From positions 1 to 32,570 of the forward strand of contig CAMOGW010000022.1 of assembly GCA_946614435.1 (NCBI GenBank): 32,570 bases of DNA, given 5' to 3'. This DNA is from an uncultured Prevotella sp. (GTDB lineage Bacteria; Bacteroidota; Bacteroidia; Bacteroidales; Bacteroidaceae). Below, one piece after another: positions 8,760 through 19,508 of the stretch. Made by a program: the position numbers and the translations under genes. Positions within the stretch are counted from its first letter, which is position 1. Each line of letters begins with the position of its first letter. The notes beneath the pieces are model-generated. The model made no database searches and was not told where the DNA came from. It saw only the letters and a list, made by a program, of their open reading frames with translations.

Positions 8760-9993
8760 ACCAGCGTTCGTTAAACGTCAGTCCTATGTTCAGGCGGAAC
8801 GTATTCTCAACAATCAGGTTCGGAGCCGACGTGTGAACCCACTGTGCGCTCAGATTGAGTACCGAACGGTTGTTATAGGAATTCTGCAAAGGCAGTCCCA
8901 CACCGGCACTCACGCTGAACTCCTTCGGTCCGTTGCCTCCCTTTACTTTATAATAAGGTGTAGTATATCCAGCTCCTAACCTATAGTGTATGCGCTGTGA
9001 CAACTTCCGTCCAATGGGGTTAGGCACGAAGTCGGCTCCCAGTTTCACCTGATAGCGATCTTTCAGCAAGCCGCTTTGCAGCTCATATTGTCCGCCATTC
9101 ATTACGGGATAGTCCAGACTTCCCCATTTCTGCATGTTGAAGTCGGCATCGACCAGCAGGCTCATCCCATGTTTCCAGGCCAGACCTACGCCATAGCTCA
9201 TGGGCAGTGCATATCCTTTCGACACGGTGGAGGTGTTCTTTTCATCCAGACCTGCCTGACACGCTGCATCGCCCAGTTTGTGGCCCACGCCGACAGTCAG
9301 TCCTATAGTCAGAGCGTCTGCTTTTCCCAAAGGCTGTTGCCATTGCAATCCGAAATCGAGCTTATAACTCTTTATCGAAGCCGAGTAGAAGCGCGTCATC
9401 GACGTAATCACATCCGTAGAAGCCGTGGAAATCACACTCCTGTCAATCTCGCCCCACAAATATGAGCCGTTGACACCTATTGACAAAGGCCGGAAAATAC
9501 GCCAGCCTATGCCTAAGAACACCTGATGCAGACCGCCGCTTCCTGCATAATTGACAGTCGCGGTCGAGCTCGAGTTCTTCACGGTCTCCTCCACGTTGTA
9601 GTCATAGCCTATATTCGACAGCGGCAACACACCAAAGGCCATGCCCACATGCCGAAACAGGCGGAACCCGCCTACCGCATAGTCGAACGAGGCCGTCTTG
9701 GCATTCACCGTAGTGGTTCCCTCCTTGAAATGAGTTAGCTGTCCTGATATGCCCATATCAAAAATCATGGTCAGCGAGTCAATCGCAGAGTAAGAAGCGG
9801 GATTCAGCGTATTGACCACATTGCCCTGGCGCAAAGCCAATCCTGCGCCATTCATGCCACGACTGAATCCTGATGACTGGTCAGACAGCAGGCCGATGCC
9901 GTACTGGCTGTAAGGCGACCTTGTGCTGCTCTGAGCAAAGGAGGCTACTGCAACCGCAATAGCCAGAATTTCACAAAATATTCTTTTGTTCAT
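8737..9993 (-). CDS. Outer-membrane beta-barrel protein (FadL/PorV-like)
   Basis: A 418-residue protein with a clear signal peptide (residues 1-20, ending in ASFAQ). The mature start SPYSQYGIGLL and the segment GFSRGMNGAGLALRQGNVVNTLNPASYSAID are typical of the Bacteroidota outer-membrane transport-protein group related to FadL and PorV. The rest alternates aromatic and glycine-rich strands as in a barrel and ends TFRLNIGLTFNERWFAKWKVD, with the last strand close to the C-terminus. It is the first gene of the minus-strand envelope cluster and overlaps the lptC start, suggesting coupled translation. The substrate is unknown. Confidence 0.8.
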   Translation of the reverse strand: MNKRIFCEILAIAVAVASFAQSSTRSPYSQYGIGLLSDQSSGFSRGMNGAGLALRQGNVVNTLNPASYSAIDSLTMIFDMGISGQLTHFKEGTTTVNAKTASFDYAVGGFRLFRHVGMAFGVLPLSNIGYDYNVEETVKNSSSTATVNYAGSGGLHQVFLGIGWRIFRPLSIGVNGSYLWGEIDRSVISTASTDVITSMTRFYSASIKSYKLDFGLQWQQPLGKADALTIGLTVGVGHKLGDAACQAGLDEKNTSTVSKGYALPMSYGVGLAWKHGMSLLVDADFNMQKWGSLDYPVMNGGQYELQSGLLKDRYQVKLGADFVPNPIGRKLSQRIHYRLGAGYTTPYYKVKGGNGPKEFSVSAGVGLPLQNSYNNRSVLNLSAQWVHTSAPNLIVENTFRLNIGLTFNERWFAKWKVD

Positions 9994-10016
9994 TACTGTT
10001 CTGATATATCAGCGTG

Positions 10017-10024
10017 CAAAATTA
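10017..10024 (-). promoter_or_regulatory. -7 promoter box for the outer-membrane protein cluster
   Basis: On the minus strand TAATTTTG fits TAnnTTTG and lies 23 bases ahead of the start codon at 9993. No clear -33 box is visible. It would drive the OMP, lptC, CNNM and isomerase genes, and is divergent to the promoter at 10070. Confidence 0.5.
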
Positions 10025-10069
10025 TTAAAAAAAATCGAACTATTCGCACTGAAAGTGGAAAATATAGCG

Positions 10070-10077
10070 TAATTTTG
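10070..10077 (+). promoter_or_regulatory. -7 promoter box abutting the DUF4105 gene
   Basis: TAATTTTG fits TAnnTTTG and ends four bases before the GTG at 10082. The geometry is the same as for the methyltransferase gene and predicts a leaderless or nearly leaderless transcript. Confidence 0.5.
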
Positions 10078-10081
10078 CATC

Positions 10082-11257
10082 GTGAAACAATTAGAAATCT
10101 TTTTTAGGACATTTTGGCTGGTGCTGTTTCTGCTGCTCCCGGCTGTCCCCACACAAGCATACGACGAGACTGCCAACGATATGGACAGCGTTGAGATCAG
10201 CCTCATCACCTGCACTCCCCACGAAGAGATTTACAGTCTCTATGGCCACACAGCCATTCTCTATCGCGACTTGCGTTCAGGCCAGAATCTCGTATTCAAC
10301 TATGGTGTCTTCAATTTCGAGGCACCGCATTTCGTTTCCCGATTCGTATTGGGAAAGACCGACTACGAGCTGGGCATAGCGCCCTTGGAACCTTTCTGCG
10401 ACTATTATCGCCATTGGGGCAGCATGGTCACCGAACAGGTACTGAACCTGACTCCCGAAGAGAAGTTCCGCATTCTGACGGCACTGAAAATCAATTATCT
10501 GCCGCAGAATCGCATCTATCGCTACAACTTCTTCTATGACAACTGCTCGACTCGTCCGCGCGACATCATTGAGAGCAACCTGACGGGGCGCATCATCTAT
10601 GAACCCCGTCCCGACTACACGCCCACTTATCGCCAGATGATTCATGAGCTCACGGACCATCATCCTTGGGCAGCCTTGGGCAACGACCTGCTGCTTGGCT
10701 TGAAGGCCGACTTCAAGACCAATCAGCGCGAACAGGAGTTCCTGCCACTCAATTTGATGTACGATTTCGACCATGCCCAGATCTACGAGAACGGTCAATA
10801 CAGACGCTTGGTGCGGGAACGTCACACACTCGTAGCGTCTGACGTGCAGATGATAGAAGAGGAGTTTCCACTCTCCCCCACTCTTTGCGCAGCCCTTTTG
10901 CTATGTATCTCGCTGGCCGTCTTTGTGGCCGAGAGAGCAAAGCGCCGATGCTACGTGTGGTTCGATGCCATACTGATGACAGCCACAGGCTTGGCTGGCT
11001 GTTTGCTCTTCATCATGTTCTTCTCTGAGCACCCCACCACCAGCACCAACCTTCAGATTTTAGTGCTCAATCCCGCCTGGCTGTTCTTCATTCCCTCTGT
11101 ATTGCGCCGCAAGCCCACGCGCTATTGGCTGATGCTGCTCATTTGTCTCTGCCTGTTCCTTTTAGGCGAGATATTGCAGGACTATGCCGAGGGTATGGAA
11201 TTTTTGGCATTATGTTTGCTAACCCGATATATGAGTCACCATAGAAATGACAAATAA
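10082..11257 (+). CDS. DUF4105 (Lnb N-terminal periplasmic domain) membrane protein
   Basis: A 391-residue protein. A signal peptide or first helix (about 1-25, LVLFLLLPAVPTQA) is followed by a periplasmic DUF4105 domain with the motifs LITCTPHEEIYSLYGHTAIL, FNYGVFNFEAPHFVSRFVLG and RYNFFYDNCSTRPRDII. About four membrane helices follow in the last third (about 258-385). The conserved His, Asn-Cys and Asp residues give the domain a papain/NlpC-like look, but its activity is unknown in Bacteroidota. Initiation is at GTG; no ATG gives an intact signal sequence. It overlaps the next gene by 11 bases, so the two are translationally coupled and probably work together in the envelope. Confidence 0.82.
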   Translation: MKQLEIFFRTFWLVLFLLLPAVPTQAYDETANDMDSVEISLITCTPHEEIYSLYGHTAILYRDLRSGQNLVFNYGVFNFEAPHFVSRFVLGKTDYELGIAPLEPFCDYYRHWGSMVTEQVLNLTPEEKFRILTALKINYLPQNRIYRYNFFYDNCSTRPRDIIESNLTGRIIYEPRPDYTPTYRQMIHELTDHHPWAALGNDLLLGLKADFKTNQREQEFLPLNLMYDFDHAQIYENGQYRRLVRERHTLVASDVQMIEEEFPLSPTLCAALLLCISLAVFVAERAKRRCYVWFDAILMTATGLAGCLLFIMFFSEHPTTSTNLQILVLNPAWLFFIPSVLRRKPTRYWLMLLICLCLFLLGEILQDYAEGMEFLALCLLTRYMSHHRNDK

Positions 11258-12821
11258 ATACCTATACATCACCTTACTGGCAACCCTCGGTTTCAGAGTC
11301 GAGGCATATAGTCAGGAAATGCGCAATGCGCCACGCCTTGTGGTGAGCATTACCATCGATCAGCTGCGCAGCGACTACCTCGAAGCCTTCACGCCACTTT
11401 ATTCAGCTGATGGCTTCAGCATGCTTTTTGAGCAAGGCATGATCTACGAGAATGCTTCTTATCCCTTCACTCCTGTTGACCGCGCTTCAGCCACGGCATC
11501 AATCAGCACGGGTGTTACACCTTATTATAATAAAATAGTAGGCGAACGATGGCTCAACCGCGAGACATTGCGCCCCGTCAATTGTGTCGATGACAGCAAG
11601 CATGCAGGCATCAGCACCGCCGATGCATCTTCGCCATCCCACCTCAGCACCTCTACATTGGGCGACGAGCTGAAGGTGGCTACAGCCGGGCGCGGACTCG
11701 TCTATGCCATTGCTCCCTATCGCGATGCTGCCGTATTGTCAGCCGGACATGCTGCCGACGGAGCGTTCTGGATTGACGATAAGAGCGGGGAATGGTGCAC
11801 GTCGAAATACTATTTCAGCGTGTCTCCCACTTGGCTCAGCGCTTACAACCGAATACAATCGCCCGATAAGAAGCTGAACGGACTGGCTTGGGAGCCCATG
11901 AACAACTTCGTAGGCAACTTCAGCTATTTCATGAAGACTGGCCCACAAGATCCTTTCAAGCACACCTTCACTGGCAACCTGCGTTTTCAAGAGTATAAGA
12001 CCAGTGCGCTCATCAATGCCGACGTCACCGATCTGGCACAACAATGCGTAGTGAGCAGTGCGATGGGCAACGACCGCGTGACCGACTTGCTCTGTCTCAC
12101 CTACTATGCAGGCAATTTCAACCATCGGCCTGTGACAGAATGTCAGATTGAACTACAGGACACATACGTGCGTTTAGACCGTGAGATAGCCCGACTCATC
12201 AAGACTCTCGAAGAGCGTGTGGGCAAGGACAACGTGCTCTTCGTGCTCACCAGTACAGGCTACTGCGACGAGGAAGCCGCCGACTATCAGAAGTATCGCA
12301 TCCCCTCTGGCACGTTCTATCTCAGCCGCACGGCTAACCTCCTGAACATGTATTTTGGAGCCATCTGGGGACAGGGCAAATATGTCGAAGCCTATTTCGG
12401 CAATCAGATATTCCTGAACCACAGCCTGTTAGAGACGAAGAAGATCAGCATTGTCGAGGCCACCAGCCGTGCCCAGGAGTTCCTGGTCATGCTGTCGGGT
12501 GTTCGCAATGTCTATACCTCGCTACAACTGATGACCGACAACAATGAGCCGCTGCGCAAGATTCGCAACGGGTTCAATGCCGAGCACTGCGGCGACATTG
12601 TCATTGAGACGGCTCCCGGCTGGCAACTGCTGAACGAAGACACTCAGGAGAAGCAGCTTTCGCGTGCTTCTTACATTCCGTTCCCCATCATCATTTACGG
12701 AGCAGGCACTAAGGCCGAACGCATCTCGGCTCCTGTCACCACCGACCGCATTGCCCCCACCATAGCCCGGGCAATACGCATTCGTGCCCCGAATGCCTGT
12801 TCGTCGGCACCACTCTTCTAA
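11247..12821 (+). CDS. Alkaline-phosphatase-superfamily protein (PafA-like), apparently lacking metal ligands
   Basis: A 524-residue exported protein with a short signal peptide (to about residue 22) and the fold signatures of PafA-type phosphatases and NPP phosphodiesterases: LVVSITIDQLRSDYL, then DRASATASISTGVTPYYNKI, then QDTYVRLDREIARLIKTLEE. The first metal-site Asp (in SITIDQLR) is kept. The usual DxxGH reads TYYAGN, the usual (S/A)DHG after FVLT reads STGYCDEE, and the usual THG(S)PYxYDTHVP near the end reads SRASYIPFP. The superfamily assignment is firm, but catalysis in the normal way is doubtful. It may bind phosphorylated envelope glycans or partner with the DUF4105 protein it overlaps. 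Confidence 0.8.
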   Translation: MTNKYLYITLLATLGFRVEAYSQEMRNAPRLVVSITIDQLRSDYLEAFTPLYSADGFSMLFEQGMIYENASYPFTPVDRASATASISTGVTPYYNKIVGERWLNRETLRPVNCVDDSKHAGISTADASSPSHLSTSTLGDELKVATAGRGLVYAIAPYRDAAVLSAGHAADGAFWIDDKSGEWCTSKYYFSVSPTWLSAYNRIQSPDKKLNGLAWEPMNNFVGNFSYFMKTGPQDPFKHTFTGNLRFQEYKTSALINADVTDLAQQCVVSSAMGNDRVTDLLCLTYYAGNFNHRPVTECQIELQDTYVRLDREIARLIKTLEERVGKDNVLFVLTSTGYCDEEAADYQKYRIPSGTFYLSRTANLLNMYFGAIWGQGKYVEAYFGNQIFLNHSLLETKKISIVEATSRAQEFLVMLSGVRNVYTSLQLMTDNNEPLRKIRNGFNAEHCGDIVIETAPGWQLLNEDTQEKQLSRASYIPFPIIIYGAGTKAERISAPVTTDRIAPTIARAIRIRAPNACSSAPLF

Positions 12822-12867
12822 TTATTAATTAATGAGCGATTTATGCTCGATTGTGCAAAAAAATAGC

Positions 12868-12875
12868 TATCTTTG
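12868..12875 (+). promoter_or_regulatory. -7 promoter box upstream of secA
   Basis: TATCTTTG fits TAnnTTTG. Transcription from about 12879 gives a 44-base A-rich leader before the ATG at 12923. A TTG-initiated extension starting at 12851 would overlap this promoter, which argues for the ATG at 12923. Confidence 0.6.
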
Positions 12876-12922
12876 CACGCAATTTTCAAATCATTCAGAA
12901 TAAAAGCAAAAAAAATATTACA

Positions 12923-16315
<3,393 letters not shown>

Positions 16316-16320
16316 GTCCC

Positions 16321-16400
16321 AGTTAATCCCAATTAGTCCCAACCAGTCCCAGTTAATCCCAGTTAATCCCAGTTAATCCCAGTTAGTCCCAGTTAGTCCC
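16321..16400 (+). repeat. Eight tandem copies of a 10-bp repeat filling the secA-ABC gap
   Basis: Eight consecutive decamers, consensus AGTTAATCCC (variants AATTAGTCCC, AACCAGTCCC, AGTTAGTCCC), run in perfect 10-bp register from 16321 to 16400. A partial unit (AAGTCCC) begins inside the secA stop region. Only TCCT separates the array from the next ATG at 16405. The third, fourth and last units differ, so the array is not freshly amplified throughout, but units 4-6 are identical. Confidence 0.95.
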
Positions 16401-16404
16401 TCCT

Positions 16405-17142
16405 ATGATCACCATCACCAATCTCAAGAAACAGTTCGGGCAGACCACTGCCTGCAATATTCCCTCTTTCGAAGTGCGCAACGGCGACATACTGGGGCTG
16501 GTGGGCAACAACGGTGCAGGCAAGACCACCCTGTTCCGCATGTTGCTCGACCTGCTGAAACCCGACGAGGGCAACATCACCATCGACGGCATCGATCCGG
16601 CACAGAGCGAGCAGTGGAAAGACTTTACTGGGGCCTACATCGACGAGGGGTTCCTCATCGACTTCCTCACCCCCGAAGAGTATTTTGCCTTCATCGGCAA
16701 GATCAGCGGCATTGAGTCTGCTGCCATCGAGGAGCGCCTGAAGGCATTCGAACGCTTTGCAGGCGGCGAGGTGCTGGGACAGAAGAAGCTCATTCGCAAC
16801 CTCTCGGCTGGCAACAAGCAGAAGGTGGGCATCATCTCAGCACTGCTGCGCACACCCCGACTGGTCATTCTCGACGAACCGTTCAATTTCCTCGACCCCT
16901 CCAGCCAGAACCTGCTGAAACATCTGATCACCGACTATCAGAAGCAGACCGGGGCCACCATCATCGTCAGTTCACACAACCTGCAGCACACCGTTGACAT
17001 ATCCACGCGCGTAGCCCTGTTGGAGAAAGGCACCATCATCAAGGACCTGGCCAACGAAGCTGGCAGCAGCAAGAATGAGCTCACAGCCTACTTCGAAGCT
17101 GAAGAGACACTGCAATCAGAGCAAGAAACAGAACAAAGTTGA
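16405..17142 (+). CDS. ABC transporter ATP-binding protein
   Basis: A 245-residue nucleotide-binding subunit with Walker A GLVGNNGAGKTTLFRMLLD (about residues 32-50), signature RNLSAGNKQKVGIISALL, Walker B RLVILDEPFNFLDPSSQ, and the switch His in IVSSHNLQHT. The architecture is that of ABC-2 type exporters. No permease gene is next to it on either side, so its membrane partner must be encoded elsewhere or it acts without one. The tail is Glu/Gln-rich. Its only upstream sequence is the decamer array, so it is either read through from secA or relies on elements inside the repeats. Confidence 0.9.
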   Translation: MITITNLKKQFGQTTACNIPSFEVRNGDILGLVGNNGAGKTTLFRMLLDLLKPDEGNITIDGIDPAQSEQWKDFTGAYIDEGFLIDFLTPEEYFAFIGKISGIESAAIEERLKAFERFAGGEVLGQKKLIRNLSAGNKQKVGIISALLRTPRLVILDEPFNFLDPSSQNLLKHLITDYQKQTGATIIVSSHNLQHTVDISTRVALLEKGTIIKDLANEAGSSKNELTAYFEAEETLQSEQETEQS

Positions 17143-17193
17143 TAATTTTTCAAAAAAAAACGTCTAAAATTTCTGTATCTGACTGAAAAACAG

Positions 17194-17201
17194 TATCTTT
17201 G
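17194..17201 (+). promoter_or_regulatory. -7 promoter box upstream of the HU gene
   Basis: TATCTTTG fits TAnnTTTG and lies 47 bases before the ATG at 17249. It separates the HU, small basic protein and RNase G group from the ABC gene. Confidence 0.6.
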
Positions 17202-17248
17202 CACCTCAAATTCAGAAACGTAACATCAAAACACAGATCTATCAAAAA

Positions 17249-17548
17249 ATGACGAAGGCAGAAATAGTTAATAACATTGCCGAACAGACAGGAATCAACA
17301 AAAGGGAAGTCTCTATTGCGATAGAAGCCTTTATGGAAGAGATTCGCAACAGTTTGGCCGACAATAAAGAGAACGTCTATCTGCGTGGATTCGGCAGCTT
17401 CATCGTGAAGCACCGCGCTCAGAAGACCGCCAGAAACATCTCGAAGAACACTACGCTTGTCATTGAGGCACACGACTTACCTGCCTTCAAGCCTGCAAAG
17501 AGCTTCATCGAGAGAATGGACGGCATTGAAGTCACCTCTGAAGACTAA
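17249..17548 (+). CDS. HU/IHF-family DNA-binding protein
   Basis: A 99-residue histone-like protein. The N-terminal helices (MTKAEIVNNIAEQTGINKRE) form the dimer body, and YLRGFGSFIVKHRAQKTARN leads into the DNA-binding arm. The usual PAFKPGK motif reads PAFKPAK. It binds and bends DNA as a dimer and compacts the nucleoid. The acidic tail (EVTSED) is a small addition. It starts a plus-strand group with a 29-residue basic protein and RNase G. Confidence 0.93.
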   Translation: MTKAEIVNNIAEQTGINKREVSIAIEAFMEEIRNSLADNKENVYLRGFGSFIVKHRAQKTARNISKNTTLVIEAHDLPAFKPAKSFIERMDGIEVTSED

Positions 17549-17612
17549 TCAGGACGAGAGAGAAAAAAAATCACAATTTAAACATATTTCTAATAAATCA
17601 TTTTTATAAACT

Positions 17613-17702
17613 ATGCCTAACGGAAAGAAAAAGAAGGGCCACAAGATGGCTACGCACAAGCGCAAGAAGCGCCTGCGTAAGAACAGACATAAGAGCAAGT
17701 AA
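17613..17702 (+). CDS. Small, highly basic 29-residue protein
   Basis: The frame encodes MPNGKKKKGHKMATHKRKKR and nine more residues ending RKNRHKSK. Of the 29 residues more than half are Lys, Arg or His. It lies between HU and RNase G on the same strand, 64 bases after HU, with an A/T-rich leader. I recall near-identical short proteins at this place in other Bacteroidota, which would argue strongly that it is translated. Its size and charge suggest an RNA- or ribosome-binding role; that is inference. It may be an unlisted ribosomal or ribosome-associated protein. Confidence 0.75.
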   Translation: MPNGKKKKGHKMATHKRKKRLRKNRHKSK

Positions 17703-17823
17703 AAACAGCTCTACACGTCTGAAAATCAGAATGAAAGGAGTGTACCACAGTATAGTAAGCCTATGCGGGGTGCACCCTTTTTTGTAACACATCCCCCAAA
17801 TCAAGTAACCCAAAGAATCGGAA

Positions 17824-19401
17824 ATGACAAGTGAAGTAATCATTGATGTTCAGCCTAAGGACATCTCCATCGCGTTGCTCGAAGACAAGCAGCTCGTGGA
17901 GTATCAGAACGAACCGCGTTCGGCGTCCTATGCCGTAGGCAACATCTACATCGGCAAGGTCCGCAAGCTCATGCCCGGACTCAATGCCTGCTTCGTCGAT
18001 GTCGGCTCTGAGCGCGACGCATTTTTGCACTATCTTGACTTGGGACTTCAATTTAGCTCTTTTGAGAAATACCTGAAACAAGTAGCGAGCGACCGCAAGA
18101 AGCTCTTCCCCCTGCAGAAAGCCACCCGAATGCCCGACCTGCCCAAGGACGGAAGCATTCAGAACATGCTCAAGGTGGGACAGGAGGTGCTGGTGCAGGT
18201 GGTCAAGGAACCCATCAACACGAAGGGGCCCCGACTCACGTGCGACCTCAGTTTTGCAGGCCGCTACATGGTGCTCATCCCATTTGGCGACAAGGTATCG
18301 GTCAGTTCGAAAATCAAGAAGGGCGAGGAGCGCAGCCGCCTCAAGCAGCTGGTGCAGAGCATGAAGCCAAAGAACTTTGGCGTCATCGTGCGCACCGTGG
18401 CCGAAGGCAAGCGTGCAGCTGAGCTCGACCAGGAACTGAAGGTGCTGCTCAAGCGATGGGAGGACGCCATCACGCGCGTTCAGAAGACAACAGAGCGACC
18501 ACTACTCGCGTTCGAGGAACAGAGCCGCAGCGTAGCACTCATACGCGACCTGTTCAACCCCACCTACGACGGCATTCACGTCAACGATCCCGACATCTAC
18601 AACCAGATTCACGACTATGTCGCACTCATTGCCCCTGAAAAGGCCGACATCGTCAAGCTCTACAATGGCAACGTGCCTATTTTCGACAATTTCAGCGTTA
18701 CCAAACAAATCAAATCGGGATTCGGACGCACCGTCAACTACAAGCGAGGAGCCTACCTCATCATAGAACATACAGAGGCTATGCATGTGGTCGATGTGAA
18801 CAGCGGAACGCGCATCAAGAAAGAAAACGGACAGGAAGCCAACGCACTGGAGACCAACCTGGGTGCAGCCGACGAGCTGGCACGCCAGTTGCGACTGCGC
18901 GACATGGGAGGCATCATCGTCGTAGATTTCATCGACATGAACCTCGCCGAGGACCGACAGCTGCTCTATGAGCGCATGTGCGAGAACATGAAGAAGGATC
19001 GCGCGCGTCACAACATCCTGCCGCTGAGCAAGTTCGGACTGATGCAGATTACACGCCAGCGTGTGCGTCCGGCTATGGACGTAGCCGTTGAGGAGAGCTG
19101 CCCCACTTGCCACGGCACCGGGAAAATCAAGTCCAGCATCCTGTTTACCGACCAGTTAGAGAGCAAAATTGACCGTCTCGTCAACAAGATTGGCATTCGC
19201 CGCTTCTCATTGCACGTACATCCCTACGTGGCGGCATTCATCAACCAAGGTGTCTTCTCACTCAAGCGCCGCTGGCAACTCAAGTATGGATTCGGCATTC
19301 GCATCGTGAGCAGTCAGAAACTGGCCTTCCTACAGTATGAGTTCTACGACCAGGACCGTCAGTTCATTGACATGCAGGAAGAAAATGAAGTGAGCAAGTA
19401 A
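17824..19401 (+). CDS. rng: Ribonuclease G (Rne/Rng family)
   Basis: A 525-residue endoribonuclease. An S1 RNA-binding domain is split by an insert near the N-terminus (GNIYIGKVRKLMPGLNACFV, then DAFLHYLDL). The catalytic DNase I-like region has the magnesium-binding Asp residues in MHVVDVNSGT and IIVVDFIDM, and the zinc-link motif CPTCHGTGKI holds the tetramer. The length is that of RNase G rather than RNase E; there is no long disordered C-terminal scaffold. The likely role is 16S rRNA 5'-end maturation and mRNA turnover. It follows the small basic protein after 121 bases that hold no obvious promoter, so it is likely co-transcribed. Confidence 0.93.
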   Translation: MTSEVIIDVQPKDISIALLEDKQLVEYQNEPRSASYAVGNIYIGKVRKLMPGLNACFVDVGSERDAFLHYLDLGLQFSSFEKYLKQVASDRKKLFPLQKATRMPDLPKDGSIQNMLKVGQEVLVQVVKEPINTKGPRLTCDLSFAGRYMVLIPFGDKVSVSSKIKKGEERSRLKQLVQSMKPKNFGVIVRTVAEGKRAAELDQELKVLLKRWEDAITRVQKTTERPLLAFEEQSRSVALIRDLFNPTYDGIHVNDPDIYNQIHDYVALIAPEKADIVKLYNGNVPIFDNFSVTKQIKSGFGRTVNYKRGAYLIIEHTEAMHVVDVNSGTRIKKENGQEANALETNLGAADELARQLRLRDMGGIIVVDFIDMNLAEDRQLLYERMCENMKKDRARHNILPLSKFGLMQITRQRVRPAMDVAVEESCPTCHGTGKIKSSILFTDQLESKIDRLVNKIGIRRFSLHVHPYVAAFINQGVFSLKRRWQLKYGFGIRIVSSQKLAFLQYEFYDQDRQFIDMQEENEVSK

Positions 19402-19421
19402 CACCCCCACTATCAACCTAA

Positions 19422-19460
19422 AGAAATGAGCGCCCGACCTTCGTTCGAGCGCTCATTTCT
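19422..19460. terminator. Hairpin terminator between convergent RNase G and kinase genes
   Basis: A perfect 12-bp stem (AGAAATGAGCGC at 19422-19433 with GCGCTCATTTCT at 19449-19460) encloses a 15-base loop. T-rich sequence on each side in the relevant direction lets it serve both strands. Confidence 0.82.
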
Positions 19461-19463
19461 ATT

Positions 19464-19508
19464 ATCTTACCTCTTACCTCTCACTTCTCACCTCTTACCT
19501 CTCAGCTC
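19464..19508. repeat. Polypyrimidine tract of repeated TTACCTC / CACTTCTC units
   Basis: The plus strand reads as repeated CTTACCTC and CTCACTTC units. The stop codon and last codons (Arg-Gly-Lys-Arg) of the histidine kinase lie inside it. The minus strand is an almost pure purine tract. Confidence 0.6.

Noticed and set aside
12851..12922. N-terminal extension of SecA from a TTG codon
   Set aside because: It would overlap the -7 promoter box at 12868 and adds residues unlike SecA. The ATG at 12923 gives the family start.
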